From contig NZ_SJSB01000002.1 of NCBI RefSeq assembly GCF_004352835.1, forward strand, positions 282,789-346,788: a stretch of DNA of 64,000 bases, given 5' to 3'. Positions 27,544 through 36,505 of the stretch are shown piece by piece. How positions within the stretch are numbered: position 1 is the first letter of the stretch; every line of letters begins with the position of its first letter. The notes under the pieces were generated by a model that was given only the letters and a program-made list of their open reading frames with translations, was not told the DNA's origin and did not search any database. The DNA comes from Marinomonas flavescens. Lineage in GTDB: Bacteria; Pseudomonadota; Gammaproteobacteria; Pseudomonadales; Marinomonadaceae. Made by a program: the position numbers and the translations under genes.

Positions 27544-28632
27544 CTACTGTTTAGTTGTTTTCGTGGCTTTATTAACGGATAGCCAGCGAGCTAACATAGG
27601 GCCGACGATCAGAACCAATAAGAAGCGCATGATCTGCATCGACATGACAAAGGCGACATCTGCATTAGTGGAAGCCGCAATAATGGCTACCGAGTCGGCA
27701 CCGCCTGGGCTGGTGGCTAGAAAGGCCGTCAGTGGGTCAATATTAGCGAAGTAAACCAATAGCATCGCAAAGCAGCCATTAATAAAGATCAGTGCAATAA
27801 TTGCTGAGATAACATGTGGAAAAACGTGTAGTGCATGGCGTAGAACTGACGGTGAAAAGCGAAAGCCAATTCCCCATCCTAGTAATCCAAAGCTAATGGC
27901 CAAATACCAGCTAGGCAATACAATTGAAAATACGCCAGAGAACTTAATAAAAATGCCTACCGCAATGGATAGCAGAAGAGGGCCACCAGGAAGGCGTAAC
28001 TTAGCGCCAATAAAAACGGTCATGCAGCTCATCACTACAGTAATCATAAAATCAGAAAAAGAAGAGAGAGCAAACCATTGTACCGATACAGTCGTATCGA
28101 CATTGAACATACTCGCTACAACGGTAGCTGCGATAGCACAACATGCAACACGTAGGTATTGCATAAACGCGACCAGGCGCATATCAGCCCCATAGGACTC
28201 GGACATTATGGTCATGACTGACGCGGCGCCAGGAGAAGAGCCCCAGATTGCCGTGGTTCCTGGCAGTAAGCCTGTTCGACTTAGCAGCCAACCGAGCAAA
28301 CTTGATGCAACAATAGTAGAGCAAGTACCAAGTAGGAAAATTGGCCATTCTTTGGCGATTTCTTGATAAATATTCGTCGGTAAATGCCCCGCAATCATCC
28401 AGCCAAGTGTGCCTTGTGCCATAGCAAATAAAGGGTTAGGTAACATTAAGCCAGCGCCTCGTACTGTGACTATAATGCCAGCGATCATAGGTCCTAATAG
28501 TAAAGCAGCAGGTAAATTGAAGGCTTCTAAAAAGGCAGAAATAGCAAAAGAAAGGATGAGAAGAATGAGAAAGGTCCAAACTTTAGGGCTGTTATCAAAT
28601 GTGAAGTTTGGTTTGGTCGTCGGTGTGGGCAT
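27544..28632 (-). CDS. AbrB-type membrane protein (AbrB duplication family)
   Basis: 362-aa integral membrane protein with around ten hydrophobic segments. Two related halves each contain a P-G-rich stretch (LLGPMIAGI and WGSSPGAASVMTIMSESYG; LATSPGGADSVAIIAAS), typical of the AbrB/YgfB-like membrane family often mislabelled ammonia monooxygenase. Substrate unknown. ATG at 28632 is preferred over a TTG at 28650 because GGATTGAGAAC precedes it. Monocistronic. Confidence 0.82.
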   Translation of the reverse strand: MPTPTTKPNFTFDNSPKVWTFLILLILSFAISAFLEAFNLPAALLLGPMIAGIIVTVRGAGLMLPNPLFAMAQGTLGWMIAGHLPTNIYQEIAKEWPIFLLGTCSTIVASSLLGWLLSRTGLLPGTTAIWGSSPGAASVMTIMSESYGADMRLVAFMQYLRVACCAIAATVVASMFNVDTTVSVQWFALSSFSDFMITVVMSCMTVFIGAKLRLPGGPLLLSIAVGIFIKFSGVFSIVLPSWYLAISFGLLGWGIGFRFSPSVLRHALHVFPHVISAIIALIFINGCFAMLLVYFANIDPLTAFLATSPGGADSVAIIAASTNADVAFVMSMQIMRFLLVLIVGPMLARWLSVNKATKTTKQ

Positions 28633-28840
28633 GTTCTCAATCCAAGACAATTGGCAATGGCGCTATGTTTTGCAGAGCATACCTTAAATATCGCGATAAT
28701 ATGATAAGACTCGTTGCTGTCAGTAATCTATCCACATTTCCTTTGGCACCCTTTCACTCAAGGAATCTGGTATCGTACTTTCAGAATGACTTAGTTTTGG
28801 ATGAGAGAGGCAGCGCTTGTTAAAAAAGGATAATAATTTC

Positions 28841-29224
28841 ATGAGAAACATTACGCCCATTTATTGGGTCTTTTTGTCTTTAATACTCACTGCTTGTTCG
28901 ACCGGAGCGATTACTCGTGCTGATTCGGTAGGCTTCGAAGAGTCGGGTGAAGCCACATACTACGCCACAAAATACCAAGGACGACAAACAGCCAGTGGTG
29001 AATTGTTCAACCAAAAAGCCATGACAGCAGCTCATAAGCGTTTGCCTTTTGGAACCAAGGTAAAAGTGACAAATGTAGCCAATGGTAAAAGTGTTATTGT
29101 ACGAATCAATGACCGCGGTCCGTTTGTAAGTGGCCGTATTATCGATTTAAGTAAATCCGCCTTTCAGCGAATTGCCAGTACTAAGCATGGTGTGATCGAT
29201 GTCGACATTGCTGTTTTAAATTGA
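28841..29224 (+). CDS. RlpA-like septal/peptidoglycan lipoprotein
   Basis: 127-aa double-psi beta-barrel protein. The lipobox LTAC (Cys about residue 19) predicts an outer-membrane lipoprotein; the catalytic-type RlpA motifs EATYYATKYQGRQTASGE, MTAAHKRLPFGT and RINDRGPFVSGRIIDLS cover nearly the whole mature protein. RlpA enzymes cleave denuded glycan strands; this one lacks the C-terminal SPOR domain, so it is a short form. AAGGA ten bases before the ATG at 28841 favours this start over a TTG at 28817. Confidence 0.87.
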   Translation: MRNITPIYWVFLSLILTACSTGAITRADSVGFEESGEATYYATKYQGRQTASGELFNQKAMTAAHKRLPFGTKVKVTNVANGKSVIVRINDRGPFVSGRIIDLSKSAFQRIASTKHGVIDVDIAVLN

Positions 29225-29415
29225 AGCACTTCCTAAGCGTGAGTTGAGAGCTAAAATGTCATTGTTTTTTCCTTTTCAGTCTCGATGAAACAATAGTTGA
29301 TATCATCTACAATGACGCTTCTTACTATTCATGTAATGGTTTTCACTAATTAACCGCATTTTCCCTCTGGCGATAACCTAGCCATCTGGGACATAATAGT
29401 CACAATTATTGTATT

Positions 29416-29428
29416 GATAATTGTTATC
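29416..29428. promoter_or_regulatory. Fur-box-like palindrome upstream of feoA
   Basis: GATAATTGTTATC is a perfect inverted repeat (GATAA-TTG-TTATC) 20 bases before feoA, matching one 13-bp unit of the Fur consensus. Iron-dependent repression of feoAB is inferred. Confidence 0.65.
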
Positions 29429-29448
29429 GTGTTCATTTTGGAGGGACC

Positions 29449-29697
29449 ATGCTTCTGTCAGAGCTACCGAAAGGTAAAGTTGCTAAAATTCATTTCGTGG
29501 CACACCCACATGAAGACAAACAAATTCAACTCAGTGCATTAGGTTTTGATCCCGGTGAAACGGTGAAACTTATGATGAAAGCCCCCTTTGGAAACCCTCT
29601 TCAAATTAAAGTGGGTGCCACTCTTATCGCTATTCATACTGACGATGCTCAGTATATTCATCTGTGTGATGAGCAATGTGAGGGTCATGACGAATGA
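29449..29697 (+). CDS. feoA: Ferrous iron transport protein A
   Basis: 82-aa SH3-like cytoplasmic partner of FeoB. LSALGFDPGETVKLMMKAPFG and the preceding short beta strands match FeoA. GGAGG precedes the ATG. It overlaps feoB by four bases (ATGA-type), giving translational coupling. Confidence 0.92.
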   Translation: MLLSELPKGKVAKIHFVAHPHEDKQIQLSALGFDPGETVKLMMKAPFGNPLQIKVGATLIAIHTDDAQYIHLCDEQCEGHDE

Positions 29698-31739
29698 GTC
29701 ACCACATTACGTTAGTGGGTAACCCGAATACAGGCAAAACCACCTTATTTAATAAGCTCGCCGGAACGCGTCAAAAAGTCGGAAACTGGGCTGGCGTGAC
29801 AGTAGATTGTAAAACGGGCTTTTTCCCTGTTGCTGGTCAGCGAGTCGACATGACTGACTTGCCAGGAATTTACAGTTTTGCCACTGAATCTGGTGGTATT
29901 GACGAATCGGTTGCTCGTCATTTTCTGAATAAAGGCGAGTACGATGTCATTGTTAACGTCGTTGATGCGACCAATCTAAAGCGTAATTTAAAGTTAACAA
30001 AAGAGTTAATTGAGTTAGGTCGGCCCATGATAGTGGTGATGACGATGACGGATCTCGCAAGAAAAATGCGCATCATGCCGGACTTAGAAATGCTCGCCGA
30101 AAACATGGGTATTACCATTCTTGATGGTCATGGACTTTCTGTAATAGATCTACAAAAGCAAGTGTTAGCGCTCGTTGAAACACTAAAAGCCAATCCTATT
30201 GTTGCACAGTCAAAGCCCGTTAAAACATGGTTGTCTGGTGTGATGAAACAACAAGCGAAAGCCCACAATACAACGGAATTCGTAGACCGTATTGTATTGC
30301 ATCCATTGTTAGGTATTCCTATTTTCTTATTGGCAATGTACGCGATGTTTGCCTTAGCCATCGGTTTAGGTACCTTGTTTATTGATCCGATAGATTCTTT
30401 TACCGCTTACTGGTTTGTGTCCTTTCCAAGCCATTGGATGCAGCAAGTTGGTGTGCCTCATTGGATTATTATTGTTCTTGCCAACGGTTTAGGTGGTGGT
30501 GCTGAGCTGGTTGCTACTTTTGTCCCTGTCATAGCGTGTTTGTATTTATGCCTGAGCTTTTTAGAAGACAGTGGCTATATGGCTCGTGCGGCCTTTATTA
30601 TCGATCGAGTTATGCTGTCGATTGGATTACCTGGTCAGGCTTTTATTCCTTTATTATTAGGCTTTGGCTGCAACGTCACCTCGATCATGTCGACGCGCAG
30701 CTTATCTAACCCTAAGCAGCGCATGCTAACCATGGCAATGGCTCCATTTATGTCATGTAGTGCACGTTTGGCGGTATATGTTATGTTCGTTTCGGTGTTC
30801 TTCCGTGACAATGGGGGCTCGCTGGTATTTGGTTTGTATCTTTTAGGCATTCTGATGGCTGTGGGAACCGCGTGGATTTTTAGAAAGCAGCTATTTAAAG
30901 ATGTACACGCCAGCTCGTTTATCGAAATGCCGCATTATCATCGACCACGTTGGGGCAATATTGTGTTGTCTAGCTGGCATAAAGTACGTGGTTTCGTTAT
31001 TCGTGCAGGTAAAACCATTATTGTGGTCTCGGCAATATTAACGATACTAAATTCCGTTCCATCTTGGCGCTCGGCCGCAGAGGGTGGTAAACCATCAGCC
31101 TTGGCAGAAGTCGGCCAGGTGATTACACCTGCCTTTTCACCAATAGGAATGGGCGACAACAACTGGCCTGCTGCCGTTGGTGTGTTTACTGGCGTGTTGG
31201 CAAAAGAAGCCGTCGTTGGGACCATGGATGCACTTTATTCAAATGTGGCTGGGGGCAATGATCAAGCAGAATATATATCGCCCTTTGCTAATTTGAAAGC
31301 GGTTAGCGCGATTCTTTGGAGCAACTTAACCGGCGCAATGAATACCTTGATTGACCCATTAGGTTTGTCTGCAGTGAGTGATGCCCAGCACGAAGAAACC
31401 TTATCGCTAGGTCATCAAAAAATGGTGTCTTTGTTTAATGGTTGGCAAGGCGCGTTTGCTTATTTAGTGTTCGTGCTGCTTTATACGCCTTGTGCCGCGG
31501 CGATTGGTGCCTTGGTAAAAGAAGGTGGGCTCTTGTGGACTGGGGTTGTGACGGCTTGGAGTACATCAGTAGCCTATGTTGGGGCGGTATGTACGTATCA
31601 AGTACTTACCTTTTCTCAGCATCCTACCAGCTCTCTTGTATCCATGGGCATTGCAATTGCTTGGATTGTGCTCTTTGTCTTCGGACTTAAATGGTGGATA
31701 AAGCCTACCTTAGATAAAAATATCATTGCAAGAGGCTAA
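29694..31739 (+). CDS. feoB: Ferrous iron transport protein B
   Basis: 681-aa inner-membrane Fe(II) transporter with an N-terminal G-protein domain. G1 GNPNTGKTT is at residues 8-16 and G3 DLPGIYSF near 56; the membrane core has the two Gate-type regions (GFGCNVTSIMSTRSL and MAPFMSCSARLAVY) and a second Cys-rich segment LLYTPCAAAIGAL. Unusually, the G4 motif reads TMTD instead of NxxD and the G5 region (DGHGLS) lacks the usual SA. It is shorter than E. coli FeoB (773 aa). No feoC follows. Confidence 0.93.
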   Translation: MSHHITLVGNPNTGKTTLFNKLAGTRQKVGNWAGVTVDCKTGFFPVAGQRVDMTDLPGIYSFATESGGIDESVARHFLNKGEYDVIVNVVDATNLKRNLKLTKELIELGRPMIVVMTMTDLARKMRIMPDLEMLAENMGITILDGHGLSVIDLQKQVLALVETLKANPIVAQSKPVKTWLSGVMKQQAKAHNTTEFVDRIVLHPLLGIPIFLLAMYAMFALAIGLGTLFIDPIDSFTAYWFVSFPSHWMQQVGVPHWIIIVLANGLGGGAELVATFVPVIACLYLCLSFLEDSGYMARAAFIIDRVMLSIGLPGQAFIPLLLGFGCNVTSIMSTRSLSNPKQRMLTMAMAPFMSCSARLAVYVMFVSVFFRDNGGSLVFGLYLLGILMAVGTAWIFRKQLFKDVHASSFIEMPHYHRPRWGNIVLSSWHKVRGFVIRAGKTIIVVSAILTILNSVPSWRSAAEGGKPSALAEVGQVITPAFSPIGMGDNNWPAAVGVFTGVLAKEAVVGTMDALYSNVAGGNDQAEYISPFANLKAVSAILWSNLTGAMNTLIDPLGLSAVSDAQHEETLSLGHQKMVSLFNGWQGAFAYLVFVLLYTPCAAAIGALVKEGGLLWTGVVTAWSTSVAYVGAVCTYQVLTFSQHPTSSLVSMGIAIAWIVLFVFGLKWWIKPTLDKNIIARG

Positions 31740-31773
31740 TATTTTCTCTTTTAGGTGAGAAGATTAAGATAAA

Positions 31774-31815
31774 TAAAAAAAGAGAAACGGCCGACAAGGA
31801 CGTTTCTCTTTTTTT
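31774..31815. terminator. Bidirectional terminator after feoB
   Basis: AAAGAGAAACG and CGTTTCTCTTT pair around an 11-base loop, with A and T runs on the two sides, between convergent genes. Confidence 0.85.
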
Positions 31816-31816
31816 G

Positions 31817-32206
31817 TTAGCTTGCTCCTAAATTCAGTAGTACCAGAGCATAGGTATAAAGAGCAGCATAGATAGCCAGTGCAAACAGAGCTAAGTGATT
31901 GATGACATTATGCACTGCTTGACGATAACGCTGCAGTGTTTGAATTGGGCTTTTTAGTGCAGCAGGCCAAGTGTCTGCTTGTAGCAAAGGAAAGCTGCTG
32001 AACATCATAAAGAAGCCAGAAATAAACGCGGCATTTCCCCAGAACTCACCAAGATGAAAGGAACCATAAAAAGCGAAATTCCAGACACCCGCTAAAAAGC
32101 TTAACAGTGCCAACATACCCTGTCTTTTCTCTAGTTTTCCCCGTAGAGGATTCGGAACAGACAGCAGCAGAATGAGCCACATACACACAGCAACGACAAT
32201 ACCCAT
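31817..32206 (-). CDS. Small integral membrane protein of unknown function
   Basis: 129 aa, no family recognised. Four hydrophobic segments are visible (about residues 2-20, 30-48, 55-72 and 100-125), with a basic cytoplasmic stretch LQRYRQ. GAGGA six bases before the ATG supports real translation. It lies between feoB and the Fic pair, both with their own signals, so it appears monocistronic. Confidence 0.6.
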   Translation of the reverse strand: MGIVVAVCMWLILLLSVPNPLRGKLEKRQGMLALLSFLAGVWNFAFYGSFHLGEFWGNAAFISGFFMMFSSFPLLQADTWPAALKSPIQTLQRYRQAVHNVINHLALFALAIYAALYTYALVLLNLGAS

Positions 32207-32330
32207 TACGTTTCCTCATGATTGATAATGTGAATAGTATATAGAACAACGAAAGCTTTGTTGTTGATTTAGACGCTGTCAATGCGTCTTTATTACAGAG
32301 CAAAGGGGGAATTATTGGATGAATTCAGAT

Positions 32331-32927
32331 TTACTCTATCGGAGAAAGGCTGCAGATGAAAATATCTTTCATTGGCGAGTAGTCACAATTAAGGCAGCCA
32401 ATGATATTAGCCTCAATCCATTGTTCTTTTGAGATGGTTTCAAAACTCAGGTTATAACCGCAGTGGATTGCCAGATGTTCAAACAACAGGCGTTGAGCGC
32501 GTCCATTTCCCTCTCGAAAAGGATGAATCATGTTTAGTTCAATATAGAATTCCGCCATTTCTGTGCAGAGGCAATCGAAATCTAGCTTTTCAAAGAAGCG
32601 TTTTTTTTGAATTTGAGAAAATAGCTTATTTGCTTCTCTCACGATAAATTCGGGCTGACAAAAACGTGTATCAAGTTTTGATATTGCAATCGAACGAGGC
32701 ACTCCTGCCCAATCGTATAACTCTCCAAAAAGCGCGTTATGGAGTGAGCATAGATGGGAAAAACTGTACGGAGCAGGGGTAAAATCGATGTCTGCTAATG
32801 CCAAAGTAGAAAGTTGGTTTTCTAATTCACAAAGCTGTTTAGCATCTTTGATATGAAGCTTATTAATCAGAGTGTTGGAGTTAGGGTAGGTGTACGGATC
32901 TTGCCCTACGCCATATTTATCGACCAT
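32331..32927 (-). CDS. fic: Fic-domain adenylyltransferase toxin
   Basis: 198 aa. The Fic active-site motif HPFREGNGRAQR starts at His135; HPFx(D/E)GNGRxxR transfers AMP from ATP onto target hydroxyls. The target flap region is near residues 70-90 (LYDWAGVPRSIAISK). There is no inhibitory helix in the protein itself; the four-base-upstream gene carries it, which makes this a class I Fic toxin-antitoxin pair of the VbhT/VbhA or Fic/YhfG type. Confidence 0.9.
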   Translation of the reverse strand: MVDKYGVGQDPYTYPNSNTLINKLHIKDAKQLCELENQLSTLALADIDFTPAPYSFSHLCSLHNALFGELYDWAGVPRSIAISKLDTRFCQPEFIVREANKLFSQIQKKRFFEKLDFDCLCTEMAEFYIELNMIHPFREGNGRAQRLLFEHLAIHCGYNLSFETISKEQWIEANIIGCLNCDYSPMKDIFICSLSPIE

Positions 32928-32931
32928 GATG

Positions 32932-33114
32932 TTAGCCTAGATATTTTGCCAAAATCTGTTCTTTTTTAGCTTTTCGTTCTGCTGCGCTAAGAGAAAATAA
33001 GGATTTATCTACAGAGTAACCTTCTAAACGCATACTTTCGACGAAATTGTCGCCTTTTTTATTTGTGTAGGCTTGTTGTTTAGCCGTTAAGCTGAGTGTT
33101 GAACCTTGTTTCAT
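32932..33114 (-). CDS. Fic antitoxin (YhfG/VbhA-like)
   Basis: 60-aa basic protein directly upstream of fic. It contains S27-M-R-L-E31-G32, a perfect match to the (S/T)xxxE(G/N) motif whose Glu blocks ATP binding in the Fic active site. Size, order (antitoxin first) and spacing fit the class I antitoxin family DUF2559/YhfG. Confidence 0.8.
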   Translation of the reverse strand: MKQGSTLSLTAKQQAYTNKKGDNFVESMRLEGYSVDKSLFSLSAAERKAKKEQILAKYLG

Positions 33115-33231
33115 ATTGATCTCCTTAAGCTATGCCACCGTTTCAGTATAGCTTAGTAGATAGATGGCTTCTACGATTAGATTGTCCAAAATATGTTTAG
33201 ACTTCTTGCTTCATTCTCCTGAAAACTATAT

Positions 33232-33243
33232 TGTACTAGTACA
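33232..33243. promoter_or_regulatory. Candidate TrpR operator
   Basis: TGTACTAGTACA is a perfect 12-bp palindrome 22 bases before trpR. It contains the ACTAGT/CTAG core of the E. coli trp operator. Autoregulation of the trpR-trpE-trpG operon is inferred. The half-site spacing differs from the extended E. coli operator. Confidence 0.55.
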
Positions 33244-33265
33244 TGAATACATAGCTATTTTATAA

Positions 33266-33529
33266 GTGGCTCATAACGCATTAAAAGAGCAATTTCCTAT
33301 GAAGGATTTGATCCAGTTTTTATCCGAAGTCGATGATGCCGCAGCGTTAGAAAAGCGCTTAACCGTGTTACTGACGCCAAACGAGATCAGTGAAATGGCG
33401 CGCCGTTTAAAAATCATCGCCTTGTTAGATGAAGGTGTACCCCAGCGGGACATCGCAAAACAGTTAGGTGTTGGCATTGCTACGGTGACCCGTGGCTCCC
33501 GAGCATTGAAGGAATTAAAAGAATCATGA
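33266..33529 (+). CDS. trpR: Trp operon repressor
   Basis: 87-aa all-helical repressor. LLTPNEISEMARRLKIIALL and the helix-turn-helix QRDIAKQLGVGIATVTRGS follow E. coli TrpR, including the GAGIATITRGS-like recognition helix. The start is uncertain: GTG at 33266 is used, with an in-frame ATG at 33299 as alternative; neither has a clear ribosome binding site. It overlaps trpE by ATGA. TrpR is usually unlinked to its target, so this linkage is unusual. Confidence 0.88.
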   Translation: MAHNALKEQFPMKDLIQFLSEVDDAAALEKRLTVLLTPNEISEMARRLKIIALLDEGVPQRDIAKQLGVGIATVTRGSRALKELKES

Positions 33530-34962
33530 GTATCTCTCCAAAAAGACCTGAGCGTATTACGCTACCTCGCAAACCTAAGTACATTACCATCAGTGCCGAT
33601 TGTGACTTTTTTGCCTTGTTTAAAACGGTAGAAAAGCACTTTGATCATTGTTTTATGTTGGAATCCCTTGGTGAAGAGAGCTTTATTTCCCGCCATTCAA
33701 TCATTGGTTTTGACCCTGAGAAATTGATCTGGGCCCAAGACAATCAGCTTTTTATCCAAGAGCGAGATGGCAGCATAGAGTCGTACGAATCTGATAATCC
33801 GTACTATTTATTGCGAGACATAGTGCCGCAAAATATTTTATCGCGTGGCTTTGCGGGTGGTTTAACCGGCTACCTTGGTTACGACAGCATGAACTACTTC
33901 GAGCCAAGCTTGGATCTGCAATCGAGTGACATGTTTGATGCCTTCCGTTTTGGTTTGTACAAAGACGGCCTCATCTACGACAAGATGACCGGCGAAGTGG
34001 TCTACTTCTATTACGAAGATGGGCAAGAGGGTGCCAATCGCGTTGCCCTAGTAAACCAGATGATGACGGAAGAAACGCCAGAAAATGGTCCGTTTGTGGT
34101 GACGCCTGCCGGTGAATCCATGTCGAAATCCGATCACGCCGATGCCGTGGCAAAAGTGAAGCAAGACATAGTCGACGGCAAAATCTTCCAGTGTGAAGTC
34201 GGCTTCAAAATGTGGTTCAACATGGAAGGCGACACCATTAACTTGTACGAGCAATTGCGTGAAGTGAACCCATCGCCACAAATGTATTACATCAAGTTCG
34301 GTGAGCAAAAAGTTATCGGCGCGAGTCCTGAGTTATTGTTCCGTGTTCGCCAAGGCGAGATGGAAACTTTCCCTCTTGCGGGGACGGCAAAACGCGGTGT
34401 AGACGAAAAAGAAGACGTCGCCTTGGCGCGTGCTTTGTTAAATGATCCAAAAGAAATTGCCGAACACAACATGATTGTGGATCTACATCGTAACGATATT
34501 GGCCGTGTGGCGCGTTTTGGTACGGTGAAAGTGCGTAGTCTAATGGACATCAAACGCTTTAGTCATGTACAGCACATTTCCAGCGAAATTGTCGGTATTA
34601 TGGCGGAAGATCACGACATGTTCTCAGCGCTGGCGAGCAACTTCCCAGCGGGTACTTTAACAGGAGCACCGAAAATCGAAGCGATGAAAATCATCGATGA
34701 TTTGGAAAATGACGGTCGTGGCCCTTACGGTGGCGCGGTTGGTCAATTCTCCTTCAATGGCGATTGCATGTTTGCAATTCCGATCCGCACGGTTTTTGCG
34801 AAGGGTGAGAAAGCCTACGTGCAGACCTGTGGCGGTAACGTCTACGATTCGAATGCTGAAGATGAATACGAAGAAATTCAACGTAAGTTTGCCGGCACAC
34901 GTCGTGTTTTAGAGAGCTTCGCGCCAAAAGCCAATGCCGCACAAGATGCAGGACAGGAGTAA
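33526..34962 (+). CDS. trpE: Anthranilate synthase component I (TrpE-type)
   Basis: 478 aa; with TrpG it converts chorismate and glutamine to anthranilate. The N-terminal MLES motif corresponds to the LLES feedback Trp site; catalytic chorismate-binding motifs are PLAGTAKRG, EHNMIVDLHRNDIGR and FPAGTLTGAPK. The loops FQCEVGFKMWF and VQTCGGNVYDS differ clearly from the usual gammaproteobacterial FQVVLSQ and GAGIVADS types, so it belongs to a distinct TrpE clade. Overlaps trpR by four bases and is followed by trpG. Confidence 0.88.
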   Translation: MSISPKRPERITLPRKPKYITISADCDFFALFKTVEKHFDHCFMLESLGEESFISRHSIIGFDPEKLIWAQDNQLFIQERDGSIESYESDNPYYLLRDIVPQNILSRGFAGGLTGYLGYDSMNYFEPSLDLQSSDMFDAFRFGLYKDGLIYDKMTGEVVYFYYEDGQEGANRVALVNQMMTEETPENGPFVVTPAGESMSKSDHADAVAKVKQDIVDGKIFQCEVGFKMWFNMEGDTINLYEQLREVNPSPQMYYIKFGEQKVIGASPELLFRVRQGEMETFPLAGTAKRGVDEKEDVALARALLNDPKEIAEHNMIVDLHRNDIGRVARFGTVKVRSLMDIKRFSHVQHISSEIVGIMAEDHDMFSALASNFPAGTLTGAPKIEAMKIIDDLENDGRGPYGGAVGQFSFNGDCMFAIPIRTVFAKGEKAYVQTCGGNVYDSNAEDEYEEIQRKFAGTRRVLESFAPKANAAQDAGQE

Positions 34963-34969
34963 AAACGCT

Positions 34970-35632
34970 ATGAAAGTATACATTATTGATAACTACGACT
35001 CCTTTACCTACAACCTGTATCAGTTTATTGGCGAAGTGCTAGAGACTGAGCAAAGCAAGGGTGAAGTTTCCAGCTTTGAAGTGATCGTAAAACGTAACGA
35101 CGAAGTCACTTTAGACGACATTCGTAAAGCGGCGCCGGATCGCATTATTATTTCTCCAGGTCCGGGTTCACCAGACGATAAAGCCTACTTTGGTATCTGT
35201 GCGGATGTAATTTTGGAATTCGGTAAAACCATCCCATTAATGGGTGTTTGTCTTGGTATGCAGGGTATTTGTCATGTATTTGGCGGCAATGTAGTGAAAG
35301 CGCCATTACCGATGCACGGTAAGACCAGTCCCATTACTCACAATGGCGAAGGCATCTTTCACGATATCCCTGATCAGTTAGAAGTGATGCGTTATCACTC
35401 CTTGATCGCCGAAGCAGAAAGCTTCCCAGAGGTGCTTGAAGTGACCGCGACAGTGGGCGATTTCCAAGTCGCTGACTTTGGTAATATCTCAGCGATTCAC
35501 CAAGGCGGTAACTTTGAGCTGATGGGCGTTCGTCATAAAGAATACCCAATTCAAGGCATTCAATTTCACCCTGAATCCTTCGCCACAGAAGGGGGCAAAG
35601 ACCTGATTAAGAACTTCTTGTTTCAGGTCTGA
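34970..35632 (+). CDS. trpG: Anthranilate synthase component II (glutamine amidotransferase)
   Basis: 220-aa class I glutaminase supplying ammonia to TrpE. Starts MKVYIIDNYDSFTYNLYQ; nucleophile Cys in GVCLGMQGI, and the His-Glu of the triad in IQFHPESFATEGG. AGGAG ten bases before the ATG at 34970 sets this start, seven bases after trpE. No other trp genes follow. Confidence 0.93.
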   Translation: MKVYIIDNYDSFTYNLYQFIGEVLETEQSKGEVSSFEVIVKRNDEVTLDDIRKAAPDRIIISPGPGSPDDKAYFGICADVILEFGKTIPLMGVCLGMQGICHVFGGNVVKAPLPMHGKTSPITHNGEGIFHDIPDQLEVMRYHSLIAEAESFPEVLEVTATVGDFQVADFGNISAIHQGGNFELMGVRHKEYPIQGIQFHPESFATEGGKDLIKNFLFQV

Positions 35633-35663
35633 TATTGGCTGTTAGTCATGGTGAGATAAAACG

Positions 35664-35692
35664 AAAGGCTGAGTAACTACTCGGCCTTTTTT
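35664..35692. terminator. Terminator after trpG
   Basis: AAAGGC-t-GAG pairs with CTC-g-GCCTTT around TAACTA and is followed by T's. It overlaps the 3' end of the convergent DUF218 gene. Confidence 0.8.
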
Positions 35693-36414
35693 GTTTTTAG
35701 CCATTGCCACGCGAGTCCTAAATATTCGTAAAAAGCGCGTTGAGATTTGTAGTTTTCAGAAGCGCCTATGCGCCATTCGCTGCGAGTGTCACTTAAACGA
35801 AACGCGGGGGCGGGAATCACAGAAATACCCGCTTTTGTAAAGAAGCCTTGGGCGCGCCTTAGATGCGAGGCTTCACTGACGAGCGCGACGCGTTTCCCCT
35901 TTAGTTTCGGTGCCATATCGTCTGCTTCTTGTTCTGTGTCTTTCGGTTTTGGAAACATAACTATTTTGTTTGATGCGACACCTAATTCGATCGCGGCATC
36001 GTGCATGATTTTTGCGTGACCTTCGTAACCTGAGACAAAAAGTTGAGCGTCTGGGTTGGCTTTTAAAATTCGCAAGCCTTCTTCTAGGCGGTAAATGGCG
36101 CTTCGTCCTAGCTGCATCACAGCAGGATCATTGGGGTAGTGCTGATGAGCGCTGCCTAATACCACAACAACATCCACAGGTTGCTTGATATCAAAAATAG
36201 GGTAGATGTTTTCCAATGGTGCAATCAGGCGATTGGCGACAGGGTCAAAACTGGTCAGACCTAAGCAGGCAATCGCGATGATCAATAGGCCTCTGGCTAT
36301 TTTCGGTCGCGCCGAAATAAGCAGAAGCGCAAACAGCATAATAATCAGTGAGAGTGGAATCGGCATCAGCGCCATGCCGATGATTTTTTTGACGGTGAAA
36401 AGGCTTAAAGACAT
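35677..36414 (-). CDS. DUF218 / ElyC-YdcF family membrane protein
   Basis: About 245 aa. Two N-terminal membrane segments (about residues 8-30 and 34-54) precede a DUF218 domain with VDVVVVLGSAHQHYPNDP, LFVSGYEGHAK and LVSEASHLRRAQGFF. The nearest known member is ElyC, linked to envelope biogenesis and undecaprenyl-phosphate use; that role is not proven here. ATG 36414 is used, since the longer frame would start at a TTG. Confidence 0.8.
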   Translation of the reverse strand: MSLSLFTVKKIIGMALMPIPLSLIIMLFALLLISARPKIARGLLIIAIACLGLTSFDPVANRLIAPLENIYPIFDIKQPVDVVVVLGSAHQHYPNDPAVMQLGRSAIYRLEEGLRILKANPDAQLFVSGYEGHAKIMHDAAIELGVASNKIVMFPKPKDTEQEADDMAPKLKGKRVALVSEASHLRRAQGFFTKAGISVIPAPAFRLSDTRSEWRIGASENYKSQRAFYEYLGLAWQWLKTKKAE

Positions 36415-36505
36415 GATTGCTTTCAAATTCAATAAAAGGAAGCGTTAGAATACCGTGTTTAACGGTTTTTATATAATAAGCGTTGAGTAAAAGGCGAGTG
36501 ATGAT

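Noticed and set aside
32046..32303. 85-codon frame overlapping the small membrane protein
   Set aside because: Different frame of the same strand over a gene with a better start and membrane pattern; no recognisable product.
33115..33265. Possible trp leader-peptide attenuator before trpR
   Set aside because: No short Trp-rich reading frame or terminator/antiterminator pair was found; only the palindrome is supported.
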